Notes: a model not told the origin generated them from the sequence alone. A stretch of 64,000 bases of DNA from Paludibacteraceae bacterium (GCA_017479885.1 JAFVBR010000002.1:62001-126000), one strand, 5' to 3'. Positions 53,061-63,199 are shown, numbered from the stretch's first letter. Numbers and translations: made by a program.

Positions 53061-54545
53061 TCATTTTATGCGCTGCCCGGTAAGAGTATAAATCTTGCCG
53101 TCACGGACGATTCGTATTTCACCGTTCAGCATTACCTTCCTTGCCTTCGGTGCATTGTTTTCTTCCACACGTTCGAGTGCTGTTCCCTGATTGACGCCGG
53201 ACTTGCCTACCAGTGTCTCACCAGTGTCACCTTTCTGATATACGCGCACATAGTCGATATACATAGAACGCGGACCGGCAGCCAGTGCAGTTATGCCGTT
53301 GATGTCCCAGATACTCGGGAAGTTGCCACCAACAGCGAGATTGAGCAGGATATGATTAGGTTTGTGGAAATAATATCCGGGAGCCGTTTTGTCGGAGGTT
53401 GTTTTTGGGATAGACATACGGCAATACGGATTAGTGGCATTGTCAAGATACATGGCAATCTCATCGGCCGTCCAGATGCAGGTAAAGATGTGGAACTCGC
53501 CGTCCTGTACGGAATAGGAAGCGGTATAGTCCTGAGCATACTGACGATGGTCATCCCAGCGTGTACCCCAGTGGAATGCGCCGTTGAAATAGCGGTCCTG
53601 AGTGCCGCGGTTAATGCCGTTCACATTGCCCATCTCCACTATATCTGTCTCGCCGCATGCGGGCCAATCTGCAGAGGTGATGTCGTTGCCCATCATCCAG
53701 AAGGCGGGCCACAGACCGTTGGCTGTGCTTGGCATCTTTATTCTCGCCTCCACCTTGCCGTAGGTGAAATACACCTTGCCCTGCGTGTTAACGCGCCCTG
53801 AGGTACAAGTCTTGCCGCTGTAGCTTTCCTTTGTTGCTGTCAACACCAGGCACCCGTCTGCCACGCTCACGCCTTTCTCGCAGTAGTATTGCAGTTCGTT
53901 GTTGCCGCCGCCGTTGCCGTTGACCTCTATGTTCCAGATGTCGCGGTCAATCTGTGTGCCGTTGAACTCGTCAGACCAGACAAGCCGGTATTCGCCTGTA
54001 GGGGTGACGACGGGAGTAGTGCCTCCGCCCACCACTGCCGTACGCGGAGTGGGGTCGTTGCTGAACAGCACTTCGTCAACAAGCATCCACGCATCTGCAG
54101 TAATGTCGGTACGGTCAACCATAAAGAATATGAACTCCGTTCCGCTCGTTTCGTACGCACTTATATCCCATACCACGTCCTGCCACTGGTTGGCAACTAT
54201 CGTTGTCATCGGTTCAAGGTCCTGTGCATTTGTGTCCGACACTTTCAAGTTTGGCTTGTTCTGGTTGTTGCGATACATGTAGGCATGCAGATACTTGTAG
54301 CCTTTTTGTACGTAAGGATCCAGTATCGCACCCGACCAATTGTCGCATCCGGGGGCACGCATTGCGTAAAGCACGTTGTTCGACAGGTTAATACCGGTTT
54401 TCTGCTCATTCTGCCTGATGTCGAAGCCGCAGGACACACTGCCCCAGCCACGGCCGGCGCCATCTTCAAAGTCATCGACCTTCACTTGCGCATGCAGCAA
54501 CGTGCTGACAAGAACAGATAGTAACGTAAAGCAAAACTTCTTCAT
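53061..54545 (-). CDS. GH16 endo-beta-glucanase with N-terminal binding module and C-terminal motif
   Basis: 494 residues: signal peptide (to LLHAQ); a sandwich module (about 21-170, DDFEDGAGRGWGSVSCG onward) that looks like a carbohydrate-binding domain; a GH16 domain from about 185 with catalytic CGETDIVEMG (Glu299, Asp301, Glu304); then the short shared tail KARKVMLNGEIRIVRDGKIY. The tail suggests surface export by a route other than lipoprotein anchoring, so this enzyme probably works outside the cell on polymer. It starts 4 bp after the GH128 gene. Confidence 0.93.
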   Translation of the reverse strand: MKKFCFTLLSVLVSTLLHAQVKVDDFEDGAGRGWGSVSCGFDIRQNEQKTGINLSNNVLYAMRAPGCDNWSGAILDPYVQKGYKYLHAYMYRNNQNKPNLKVSDTNAQDLEPMTTIVANQWQDVVWDISAYETSGTEFIFFMVDRTDITADAWMLVDEVLFSNDPTPRTAVVGGGTTPVVTPTGEYRLVWSDEFNGTQIDRDIWNIEVNGNGGGNNELQYYCEKGVSVADGCLVLTATKESYSGKTCTSGRVNTQGKVYFTYGKVEARIKMPSTANGLWPAFWMMGNDITSADWPACGETDIVEMGNVNGINRGTQDRYFNGAFHWGTRWDDHRQYAQDYTASYSVQDGEFHIFTCIWTADEIAMYLDNATNPYCRMSIPKTTSDKTAPGYYFHKPNHILLNLAVGGNFPSIWDINGITALAAGPRSMYIDYVRVYQKGDTGETLVGKSGVNQGTALERVEENNAPKARKVMLNGEIRIVRDGKIYTLTGQRIK

Positions 54546-54549
54546 ATCA

Positions 54550-55809
54550 TTATGTTATTTTTATCCATTTCATATTGAACGACCCCTTGCCGACAAGCAA
54601 ACGCACGGTATGTTTCCCTGACAATGAATCAAGAGATATATTGCATATACTCCATTCTGACATATCACTTACGGAAGGTTGCATTTCGGCAAAATTATAT
54701 ATCTCACCGTCTATATATACAGCTATTGAACAATTAACAGGTGATGCATAACTAACTTGCAAATCTGAAGCATTATCAGGCACAAACACCTGATACTCCA
54801 CCCAGTCTCCTTCAGATAGGTTTTTAATCATCATTGTTGTAGTATCAGGGCATGAACGAATCTGAATACTATTGCTACTCAAAGCCGTATAGTTATGAGC
54901 CGACACAGAACGTGAGGCATCTAACCATACCGACTTGTCAAACGAAGAGAAGGCTGTGTAGATACGCCCTGCTTCTGTAAGTTCAGATGGAGAGGTATGG
55001 GTAAGCAACTGCATATATGGCGGGGTATCAACCGCCCTTCCCGTTCGGGGGATAAACCATGCATAGCGTTCAATCTGTTCAGTCTGCTCCATCCAGTTGA
55101 GCACAGTACACATATATGACAATTGTATTTCAACATCACTCGGTTCTGGGTCCCACGCACAAAACTCAGTCATCCAAACAGGTTTGCCATACTTGCTAAA
55201 GCGTTCTACATAATTTTCCAATCCCGAGGGCGATGACATATAGCAATGAACAGCAATAGCATCAACATCAGAAAGCGGTACCAGGTCAAAGAACTCGTCA
55301 AGCCACTTTATCGGATCATGATATCCCTCAAGAGTGCCATAGTTCATAGCGGGTGACACTATCTTCAGTTGAAGTTCGTCTGCCAGTGCCTTCAGCCGCG
55401 GCCACTTCTCGGCAGCAGCTTCGGGCGTCATGTGCGCCTGATCGTTCAGATTGGGCTCATTGTATGCCAACAGATATTTGCAGTTGGGATGACCGGTGAC
55501 ATAAGTTTTTATCCTGTTTTCATCATATCCGCCATTCCATGCCATAGGCAAGAAGTCAACATTTTCCATTCCGAACCACGTATCCAAATCAACTACCCGG
55601 AAGTCAGGCCCCCAGTTGTAGAACCAACTTATATGCGGCGACAAAAGCATTGCGTCATCAAGTCTTGAGAAACTGAATGCAACACCCCGTTTTGCACTTT
55701 TGTGCATAGTTTTAGCAGGAAGTGTTTCCTGCGCGGGTTCAACACTTGTGCAACCGCTGTACAATGCGAGCAAAAATAGCAGTAATATGACGTTTTGATG
55801 TATCTTCAT
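54550..55809 (-). CDS. GH128 endo-beta-1,3-glucanase with C-terminal CBM6-like domain, lipoprotein
   Basis: 419 residues: lipobox (LALYSGCTS); a TIM barrel of the glycosyl-hydrolase catalytic-core/Asl1 type (about 40-280), with acid/base Glu118 in LLAYNEPN and nucleophile Glu215 in VWMTEFCAWD; then a CBM6-like sandwich (about 300-419, WVEYQVFVPDNASDLQVSYA). GH128 enzymes act on beta-1,3-glucan. The presence of two GH families for the same bond supports a laminarin-type substrate. It lies 12 bp after the upstream GH16 gene. Confidence 0.88.
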   Translation of the reverse strand: MKIHQNVILLLFLLALYSGCTSVEPAQETLPAKTMHKSAKRGVAFSFSRLDDAMLLSPHISWFYNWGPDFRVVDLDTWFGMENVDFLPMAWNGGYDENRIKTYVTGHPNCKYLLAYNEPNLNDQAHMTPEAAAEKWPRLKALADELQLKIVSPAMNYGTLEGYHDPIKWLDEFFDLVPLSDVDAIAVHCYMSSPSGLENYVERFSKYGKPVWMTEFCAWDPEPSDVEIQLSYMCTVLNWMEQTEQIERYAWFIPRTGRAVDTPPYMQLLTHTSPSELTEAGRIYTAFSSFDKSVWLDASRSVSAHNYTALSSNSIQIRSCPDTTTMMIKNLSEGDWVEYQVFVPDNASDLQVSYASPVNCSIAVYIDGEIYNFAEMQPSVSDMSEWSICNISLDSLSGKHTVRLLVGKGSFNMKWIKIT

Positions 55810-55821
55810 AGCGAAGCAACA

Positions 55822-57129
55822 CTACTCTACTTCTTCACGCTGCCATACACGTACCCAGTCAACCTTCATCAAGACATCGTTCTGGAACATTCCGTCATCG
55901 ATACTTCCACCCATTGTACCACCTACGGCAAGATTGATTATAAAATAATGGGGTTTGTTGAAAGGCCAATAACTATTTTGATTTATATAGGTAAGATTCT
56001 CTGTTTCTGTAGCATACACCACATCATCTACAAGGAAACGAATCTGGTCACAACCATTCGATTCTTCTTCAATCCACTCTATTCCGTAAATGTGGTATTC
56101 GTTTTCCATGCTGTTGTCTGCAGTGTAACCTGAATGCCAATTGTTTCCATTCATACCATTCTTCTGCTGCGTATGCAGAGCGAACGAAGAGAAGGCAGGA
56201 CGCGAACCAATGTGCTCTATTATATCTATCTCGCCGCATGATGGCCAGCCGCCGTTTGACCCTAACATCCAGAAAGCAGGCCAAGTGCCTTTTCCTGCAG
56301 GGAAGGAGATGCGTGCCTCCATTTTTCCGTATGTAAACTCTTTGCGTCCGCGAGTTTGTATACGGCCTGAAGTATAATGTTTCCCTGAATATTCCTCCTT
56401 GCGGAGTTGAATAACCAGATTACCATTCTCAACACGTAGATTCTCCTTGCGGTCTGTATAGTATTGTGCCTCTTGATTGCCACCTCCGTTGCCGTTAACT
56501 TCTACATTCCAAATGCTACGGTCAAGCTCGGTACCGTTGAATTCTTCTTCCCATACCAGTTTATACTCACCCCACTTGTGAGTGACAGCCACATTAGCGG
56601 TCAGTTCTTCCATACCGGAACTGACTTTTATCTTTGCCACACCCGGCTTTATACCTGTCACCAAACCTGTGCCGTCAACTGTAGCTACCGCCTCATTGTC
56701 AGACATCCACGTAAGTTCCGTTCCATAAGTATTTTTGCATACGAACTGAAACTGCTCTCCCTTATTGAGTGTTGTCTGATATTTATTCAATGAGAGTGTC
56801 TGCCCTGCAGAGCCTGAAACATAGACCACGGCAGAAGCTTTACTTTCGCCTATGGCGGCAGTAATTGTGGCAACACCTATTCCGTTGGCTGACACTACAC
56901 CGGCAGAAACAGTTGCCACTTCCTCATCGGAAGTTGTCCATACAACAGTCGAACCGGTTGAGATTGATAAATCAAGCAATCCAATATCGCCAACGTGAAG
57001 TTGAAGCACTGCAGGTACAACGTCAAACTGTATATTCTCGGACGGCTTATTCACTGCAGGCTGACATGCAGTGAAAGCGACTGCAAGCAGAAATACCATA
57101 AATAAATTGAATCCTTTTTTCATACGCAA
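55822..57129 (-). CDS. GH16 endo-beta-glucanase with two bacterial Ig-like (BIG2) domains
   Basis: 435 residues: lipoprotein signal (AVAFTACQP); two BIG2 domains (about 35-105 and 109-184, with repeated VATV-GxGLVTGIKPG-type turns); a GH16 domain from about 188 with catalytic CGEIDIIEHIG (Glu300, Asp302, Glu305). The Ig pair acts as a spacer holding the enzyme off the membrane. It is the first of the PUL 2 enzymes, separated from the SusCD-lipoprotein transcript by a terminator-like hairpin. Confidence 0.94.
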   Translation of the reverse strand: MRMKKGFNLFMVFLLAVAFTACQPAVNKPSENIQFDVVPAVLQLHVGDIGLLDLSISTGSTVVWTTSDEEVATVSAGVVSANGIGVATITAAIGESKASAVVYVSGSAGQTLSLNKYQTTLNKGEQFQFVCKNTYGTELTWMSDNEAVATVDGTGLVTGIKPGVAKIKVSSGMEELTANVAVTHKWGEYKLVWEEEFNGTELDRSIWNVEVNGNGGGNQEAQYYTDRKENLRVENGNLVIQLRKEEYSGKHYTSGRIQTRGRKEFTYGKMEARISFPAGKGTWPAFWMLGSNGGWPSCGEIDIIEHIGSRPAFSSFALHTQQKNGMNGNNWHSGYTADNSMENEYHIYGIEWIEEESNGCDQIRFLVDDVVYATETENLTYINQNSYWPFNKPHYFIINLAVGGTMGGSIDDGMFQNDVLMKVDWVRVWQREEVE

Positions 57130-57148
57130 TTCCTAAAAATAATTTAGA

Positions 57149-57178
57149 GCATATAAGGGCAACCAAGCCCTTATATGC
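57149..57178 (-). terminator. Hairpin between the binding-lipoprotein and enzyme genes of PUL 2
   Basis: A perfect 12-bp stem (GCATATAAGGGC, loop AACCAA, complement at 57,167-57,178) followed on the minus strand by a T-rich stretch. Probably a partial terminator that lowers enzyme expression relative to SusCD. Confidence 0.75.
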
Positions 57179-57192
57179 AAAATGGTGACTGC

Positions 57193-58188
57193 TTACTTCT
57201 TGTAGAAGAAGAGAGCATCGTAATTGAGAGTACCGTTCCAAGCAGTCAGATATGAGAAGATATATGGGTCTTCAAGTTTTCCATCCTTAGTCTTTAAGTG
57301 ATCAGCTACTTTATACCCTGATAAAGCTGCAGCGTATTTCGACATCGGAATATCGAACTCATACCAGTAACCGTCACGCTTGAAGTCTGCATAAACAGTA
57401 CCACTATAGATGGAAGAAGCACCTATCACGAATTTTGTATCTGCCTCCATTCCGAAGAAATAGAATGCATTACCGAATCCGTCGGTTTGACGCAAACCCA
57501 TGTGGAAATAGAAGTTGTCAGGTTCAGCATTGATAGCGTCGATGAGCTGTTGCAACTCGTCAGCTTGCACGCTGTAGCCGGCACCTGCCCAACATGCGCC
57601 ATTTGCAGTTGCAGAAAGAGACATGTAACTTTCAGCACCTTCAGCTGTGCCATAGAAGTTACTACCACTTGCTGTAAGAATATCGTATGTCAGCAATTCA
57701 GTACCTTCAATAACCCAAGGCCACCAGTGGTTCTTGACGTCTTCTACAGTGAAGTCAATCTTAACTTTGCTGCCCATCTTTTCTTTGGTATCAGCATCAA
57801 CATAAATAGGATAATACTCAGATGCCTCTTTCAAGGTGTATTTGTTACCACCCATTGTAGAACCCTTGCCTACAACCACCTGGCATTGTGCACGTGCTGT
57901 ACCGGCAGTTGCAAGAATGATAGTTGTTCCTTCTGCTACGGCAGTTACGAGACCGTTGTCAACAGTTGCAAAAGAAGGATTGAGAGAAGTCCATGTTACG
58001 GCTGTTCCGGCAGGAGTAACAGTGGCAGTAAGCAGCTCAGAGTTGCCAACCTCAAGGTTGATAGACTCTTTGTCGAGAGTGATGGTTACATCACCAGTCT
58101 GACCCTCATTTTTCTCAGGGTCATTCGGATTGCAGGCTACGACTGCAAGAGCAGCCATTGCAAGAGCAAAAAATTTGTTTGCTTTCAT
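57193..58188 (-). CDS. Surface glycan-binding lipoprotein (SusE/F position) of PUL 2
   Basis: 331 residues: lipobox (LAVVACNPN); one BIG2 Ig domain (about 33-105, ITLDKESINLEVGNSELL); then a domain of about 220 residues (from VEDVKNHWWPWVIEGTEL) rich in Trp and Tyr, which has no catalytic motif. Its place right after susD is that of surface glycan-binding proteins, and the aromatic domain is suited to bind glucan. The sequence itself is not a close SusE/F match; the role is assigned by position and build. Confidence 0.75.
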   Translation of the reverse strand: MKANKFFALAMAALAVVACNPNDPEKNEGQTGDVTITLDKESINLEVGNSELLTATVTPAGTAVTWTSLNPSFATVDNGLVTAVAEGTTIILATAGTARAQCQVVVGKGSTMGGNKYTLKEASEYYPIYVDADTKEKMGSKVKIDFTVEDVKNHWWPWVIEGTELLTYDILTASGSNFYGTAEGAESYMSLSATANGACWAGAGYSVQADELQQLIDAINAEPDNFYFHMGLRQTDGFGNAFYFFGMEADTKFVIGASSIYSGTVYADFKRDGYWYEFDIPMSKYAAALSGYKVADHLKTKDGKLEDPYIFSYLTAWNGTLNYDALFFYKK

Positions 58189-58271
58189 AACAATTGAATT
58201 TTGTTTGTTAGTAATGTATGTTAATTATATAGATTGATGATTTCTTTTTTTACTTTTAATCATTTGATGCA

Positions 58272-59912
58272 TCAATATCCGTCGTTTTGTCCCATAAGAG
58301 GATTAAGTTCTCTCTCCTCTGCCGGAATGGGGAATATCTCATGCTTACCTGCCTTGAACTCAGCCATGTGACTTTGCGCCAACTGACTTTCTGCATTCTT
58401 ATAGGTTTCATTCATATATGTATCCAGTCCATTTCCTACACCACCATACCAGCGAACCAGGTCGAACCAGCGGTGCCCCTCCATAGCGAGTTCAACACGG
58501 CGCTCATGACGTATTGCGTTTTTCAAGTCAGAACCGGCATCAGGGGTCATACCATTGTAAGTGTAGCCGGGATATGTAGCCATACCACGTGCAGTTCGCA
58601 CTTCGTTCAATGCTTCTTGAGCGGCAGCATCATCACCAAGTTCTGCACATACTTCGGCATACATAAGCAACACGTCAGCATAACGTATTTGTTTATTGTT
58701 GAGAGGCCCGCGGGAGTGATGACCCAAGCGGTGACCATACCAGCCGTATTTGTTGTTCAACGCACGGACACCGAGATAAACCTCTTCGCTTGTTTCTGAA
58801 GGATCATCCATCTGGTCGTCAGTAGGAATCAGGATTGCCTCATCTCTGCGAAGCGTGTCGGCATCTTCAAACTCATTGTACAGACTGTTGGTAGGACGAT
58901 TGAAGCCCCAACCTGCATCACCAAGTGTAAGACTTTGCTTGGTTGAGCGCGAGCGAACCAGACGTTGTGTAAAACTTCCTGATGTAAAACCGTTGCCTTG
59001 TCCGAAGTCGCCCCATCCCATTTCCATATACTGTATTTCAAACACTGATTCGGGGCCGTTTTCACCTTCTTCAGTGAACATCTCATGATAGTCAGGATTG
59101 AGGATATAAGTGTCATTTTGAATAATGCTGTCACCCCACGCTTTTGCTGCTGAATAGTTGTCCGCGGGAGTGGATCTTGTGAGATATGCCGACCAATAGG
59201 GGCCTGCCATATAAAGGTGTACTTTCATAAGCATTGCCTCTGCCGCACCTTTGGTAGCGCGGCCACGCTGGTCAGCGGATATTTCTTCGACACGCCACAG
59301 CACTTTCTGAGCGTCTTCAAGATCAGAAAGAATCTGTTCGAACACTTGCTCCACCGATGAGCGGTCAACTTGCCAGTTGTCGCTACTCTCTATAACATCC
59401 AAAGTAATCGGCACTCCGCCAAAGACTCGGAGCAGGCGGAAATAATAGTAGGCGCGGAGGAACTTAAGTTCACCTATGAGTCTCTGCTGCAAGCGAGCAT
59501 CCATAATACTATCCGTCGGCATATCAGGAACATGCTTCAATGCAAGATTACAACGACCTATTCCCTGATACTGAGCACGATAAAAGTCGAGCAAGAGGGT
59601 GTTGGACGCTGTAGTTTTCCAGTTCTCCATATCATAGACTGAACCCATATCCAAGGTGTTCTGACCACCTTTAAGAGCATCATCACTAACTATATCACCT
59701 ATAAACCACTCACCATAATAAGTGCTGTTATATTCCCACATAAGCGGCACATAGCAACCTGTTACATTCTGTATGGCAGCAGTACCGGATGTGTAGAAAT
59801 CCTCAAGAAGAGTAGTTGCCGGTTGCGGCTCAGTTAGATAATCAGTGCAACTTGCAAGCGAAAAGAACAAGGAGCAGACAAGCAGGATAACAATATTTGA
59901 TTTTGTTTTCAT
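58272..59912 (-). CDS. SusD/RagB-family glycan-binding lipoprotein (PUL 2)
   Basis: 546 residues: lipobox (FFSLASCTD); TPR-like helices (IGELKFLRAYYYFRLLRVFGGVPITLD); and the signature C-terminal half (RYADVLLMYAEVCAELGD, IRHERRVELAMEGHRWFDLVRWYG). It pairs with the SusC encoded 48 bp upstream to bind and import glucan oligosaccharides. Standard length and full motif set. Confidence 0.97.
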   Translation of the reverse strand: MKTKSNIVILLVCSLFFSLASCTDYLTEPQPATTLLEDFYTSGTAAIQNVTGCYVPLMWEYNSTYYGEWFIGDIVSDDALKGGQNTLDMGSVYDMENWKTTASNTLLLDFYRAQYQGIGRCNLALKHVPDMPTDSIMDARLQQRLIGELKFLRAYYYFRLLRVFGGVPITLDVIESSDNWQVDRSSVEQVFEQILSDLEDAQKVLWRVEEISADQRGRATKGAAEAMLMKVHLYMAGPYWSAYLTRSTPADNYSAAKAWGDSIIQNDTYILNPDYHEMFTEEGENGPESVFEIQYMEMGWGDFGQGNGFTSGSFTQRLVRSRSTKQSLTLGDAGWGFNRPTNSLYNEFEDADTLRRDEAILIPTDDQMDDPSETSEEVYLGVRALNNKYGWYGHRLGHHSRGPLNNKQIRYADVLLMYAEVCAELGDDAAAQEALNEVRTARGMATYPGYTYNGMTPDAGSDLKNAIRHERRVELAMEGHRWFDLVRWYGGVGNGLDTYMNETYKNAESQLAQSHMAEFKAGKHEIFPIPAEERELNPLMGQNDGY

Positions 59913-59960
59913 AACTTCAAATTCTTTAAATATTAAACTTTAATCTTCAAACATTTAACA

Positions 59961-62900
59961 TTAGAAGTTAGCATTAAGTCCGAAAGTGAAAGTACGGCTC
60001 TGCGGGTAATTACCATAGTCAACGCCTCCACCCACTTCAGGGTCATAACCAGTATATTTGGTGATCGTGAAAAGGTTGCTGGCAGTTACGTAAAAACGCA
60101 AGCGGTCGATAAACGCCTTTTGAGTAAGTTTCTGCGGAAGTGTGTAGCCAATCTGCAGATTCTTCAAACGCAAATAACTGCCATTCTCAATAAAACGAGT
60201 ACTGTTCGCCGAGTTGGTTAGCGAGCCTGTAGGATTAGGAATAGTACCATTCCGGTTTTCCAGATCCATATATACAAAACCGGCTACTGCAAGATAACTC
60301 TGTACTTCGGGGTCGTCATAACCTATCCATACATCTTTCATCTGGCTGCCAAGTGAACACTCATCTCCATTTCCTTCTGTGCGAATGCGTAAAGCATTAT
60401 AGATTTTATTTCCGGCTACACCTTGGAAGAACAACTGAACGTCAACACCGTAAAAGTCACAACTGAAGTTCAATCCGTAAGTTACTTTTGGGAATGAGTT
60501 TCCTATATATGTATAGTCGGCATTATCAAGCAACTTATTATTATCCTGGTCCTTGAATTTTGCATCGCCCATACTCATATTTTGGTTTGTATAGTAAGCA
60601 GCATCTGCATTGTTTTGATATATGCCTTCATACTCATATCCCCAGAAACTGTTAAGAGGCATACCCTCATCTGTCTTCAGTAGAGTTCCGTTTCCATAAA
60701 GCGGAGAACCGCCGTTGAGTGATTTCAGTTCATTCTTGATCCATGAGATATTTCCTCCCAAAGTATAACTGAACTTCCCTACTCTGTTGTTATGTTCCAA
60801 TGCAAACTCGACACCTTGGTTGCGAATAACACCCACATTGCGAATCATCGAATAGCGGTTACCCACATGCGCGGGTGCATTTACATATAGGAGGGCATCT
60901 TTGGTGTCCCGCAGGAACCAGTCAACCGAACCTGACAACATGCCGTTCCAGAAACTGAAGTCTACACCTGCATCCCACTGCTCGTTGGTTTCCCATTTAC
61001 CATTCATATCAGGCAATGTCAGCACTGCAGCGCCATAATTCATAACCTGCGAAATACCAAGGGGATAACCGTAGAACACATCCGAGGAAGATCCCATTGT
61101 AGTTACAAAAGCGCCGTTAGGTACTCCATCGTTACCTACTCGTCCCCACCCTGCACGTACTTTAAGATTATCAAGCCAGTTGATCTCCTTGTCTCGCAGG
61201 AAAGGCTCCTGACTTACGCGCCAAGCCAATGCAGCAGAGGGGAAGAACCCCCAAGGATTTTTAGTGAATTTACTGGAGCCGTCTGCACGGAAATTGACGG
61301 TAATCATATAGCGACTGTCATAGCTGTAGAACGCACGACCGAGGAACGAAACGCGGCGCAAACGGCTTACCGAGTCACCCACAGGATTGGTATTGTCATC
61401 AGTTGTCTCCGACAGATACCAGTGATATTCGGTAGGATTAAGAATTGACGCTCCCGAAGCACCTATGCTGTAGTACTGCTCTTCCTGCCAAGTTTGACCG
61501 GCCATTACAGAGAAATTGTGTTTGCCTATCTCCTTCGCATACGTGACAGTAGTCTCTTCAAGAAGAGTGTTGGCACGACTGAGCGAGCGGTTTAGGAAGT
61601 TCTTGGCACTGGAGTCGTATGACGAATAGTCATAAGCATTCTTGAACAAACGGTAGCGATTGATGGTGTAGTCCATAGAAATGGAAGGACGGATAGTCAA
61701 ACCTTTTATCGGGGTGAGCTCCAAATACAAGTCGCCTACCAAACGTTCGTCTTTCGATTCAGGGAAACTTTCATATACCATCGAGAAGGGGTTGGTAACA
61801 TTTTTGAAGTTACTTGACGCAGCCGTTCTGCCGCTAAGGTCGGTAACCTCACCTGTCTTCTTGTCTGTATATGTAGAGCCTTCAGGATAATGGGTAGGAT
61901 CCCATGGAGCCATTGCCAATGCCGCCGAAATTACAGAAGCGCCCGGACTTGAATTGTTGTTCATAGCATTTCTGCCTTGAGAGAATACAAAAGAGAAATG
62001 TTCTCCGAGTTTCAACCATGAACGAACCTGATAGTCGGAGTTCAAACGCAGGGTCAGACGCTCATAGTCACTACCGATGATCGTTCCTTTCTGATTAAAG
62101 TAATTGGCGGAAAAAGCATAATGACCTTTGTCGTTTCCACCGTCAATGGCAAGGTTGTAGTTATGCATGAATGCATTTTTATTGAACACCTCATCTTGCC
62201 AATCGGTATTACGTTCATAAGTATAGCCGGCATTGTTCGGGTAATATTTGCTTGAAGCACGTCCCCTCATCCATGCTGTAATACCCTCGGTTTTATACTT
62301 GTAATATGCATCAACACCAGGCATTTTGTCCTTCATAATACCCATCCGGAGTTTTATGTCAGCCATATCATCAGACGAGAGCATGTCAAGCTTTTTCCAA
62401 CGGTTTTGGATTCCCCAATAGGCATCGAAGGAAATGTTTGCTTTTCCTTCGCCGCCCGACTTGGTCGTAATCAAAATAACACCGTTGGCTCCTCGGCTTC
62501 CGTAGATTGCTGTTGCGGAAGCGTCTTTCAATATCTCCATTGATTTGATGTCATTAGGAGCAAGAAATGAGATATCACTTGTAATTACTCCGTCAACCAC
62601 ATACAACGGATCGTTGCCGCCAAGTGCAGAACCTATACCGCGTATTCTGATTGTAGCCGCCTCACCGGGTTGGCCTGAATTAGTGGTAACAGTAACACCT
62701 GCTGCCCTACCCTGCAGTGCCTGGTCCAAACCCGAAACAGGTGCTTTGATAAGTTGGTCTGCATTTACAGAAGTAACTGCACCTGTAATATCAGATTTCT
62801 TCATGACACCGTAACCGATAGCCACCACTTCCTGCAGTTGAACGTTGTCGGGCTGAAGAGTGACGCGAAGTGGAGAAGCACTTGCCTTAACCTCCTGAGT

Positions 62901-63134
62901 CACGTAGCCCATGTAACTGATTTGAAGCACATCGCCCTGACGCGCCTCAATCTGGAAATTGCCGTCAAAATCCGTGATGGTGCCGTTGGTAGTGCCTTTG
63001 ACAAGCACACTGGCACCTATAACAGGATCAGGCTCATCTGCTGCCATCACCACACCTGTCACTGTCAGACTTTGAGCCGACAATAACAATGTTGACAAGC
63101 AGAAAACAAAAAATAAGGGAATTCGTTTTCTCAT
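59961..63134 (-). CDS. SusC/RagA-type TonB-dependent transporter (PUL 2)
   Basis: 1057 residues: signal peptide; carboxypeptidase-regulatory-like domain (about 22-100); plug (LQEVVAIGYGVMKKSDITGAV, then GIGSALGGNDPLYVVDG); beta-barrel ending QSRTFTFGLNANF. Unlike the PUL 1 SusC it has no STN domain, so it does not signal through FecR. That fits control by the propeller/LuxR-type regulator encoded just upstream. It imports oligosaccharides captured by SusD. A clear promoter lies 66-96 bp upstream. Confidence 0.97.
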   Translation of the reverse strand: MRKRIPLFFVFCLSTLLLSAQSLTVTGVVMAADEPDPVIGASVLVKGTTNGTITDFDGNFQIEARQGDVLQISYMGYVTQEVKASASPLRVTLQPDNVQLQEVVAIGYGVMKKSDITGAVTSVNADQLIKAPVSGLDQALQGRAAGVTVTTNSGQPGEAATIRIRGIGSALGGNDPLYVVDGVITSDISFLAPNDIKSMEILKDASATAIYGSRGANGVILITTKSGGEGKANISFDAYWGIQNRWKKLDMLSSDDMADIKLRMGIMKDKMPGVDAYYKYKTEGITAWMRGRASSKYYPNNAGYTYERNTDWQDEVFNKNAFMHNYNLAIDGGNDKGHYAFSANYFNQKGTIIGSDYERLTLRLNSDYQVRSWLKLGEHFSFVFSQGRNAMNNNSSPGASVISAALAMAPWDPTHYPEGSTYTDKKTGEVTDLSGRTAASSNFKNVTNPFSMVYESFPESKDERLVGDLYLELTPIKGLTIRPSISMDYTINRYRLFKNAYDYSSYDSSAKNFLNRSLSRANTLLEETTVTYAKEIGKHNFSVMAGQTWQEEQYYSIGASGASILNPTEYHWYLSETTDDNTNPVGDSVSRLRRVSFLGRAFYSYDSRYMITVNFRADGSSKFTKNPWGFFPSAALAWRVSQEPFLRDKEINWLDNLKVRAGWGRVGNDGVPNGAFVTTMGSSSDVFYGYPLGISQVMNYGAAVLTLPDMNGKWETNEQWDAGVDFSFWNGMLSGSVDWFLRDTKDALLYVNAPAHVGNRYSMIRNVGVIRNQGVEFALEHNNRVGKFSYTLGGNISWIKNELKSLNGGSPLYGNGTLLKTDEGMPLNSFWGYEYEGIYQNNADAAYYTNQNMSMGDAKFKDQDNNKLLDNADYTYIGNSFPKVTYGLNFSCDFYGVDVQLFFQGVAGNKIYNALRIRTEGNGDECSLGSQMKDVWIGYDDPEVQSYLAVAGFVYMDLENRNGTIPNPTGSLTNSANSTRFIENGSYLRLKNLQIGYTLPQKLTQKAFIDRLRFYVTASNLFTITKYTGYDPEVGGGVDYGNYPQSRTFTFGLNANF

Positions 63135-63199
63135 GATATTTTAGTAGTTTTGTTATGCTTCTCGGTCAAGTTGTCACTACAATCTTTGTATTGACGGTG

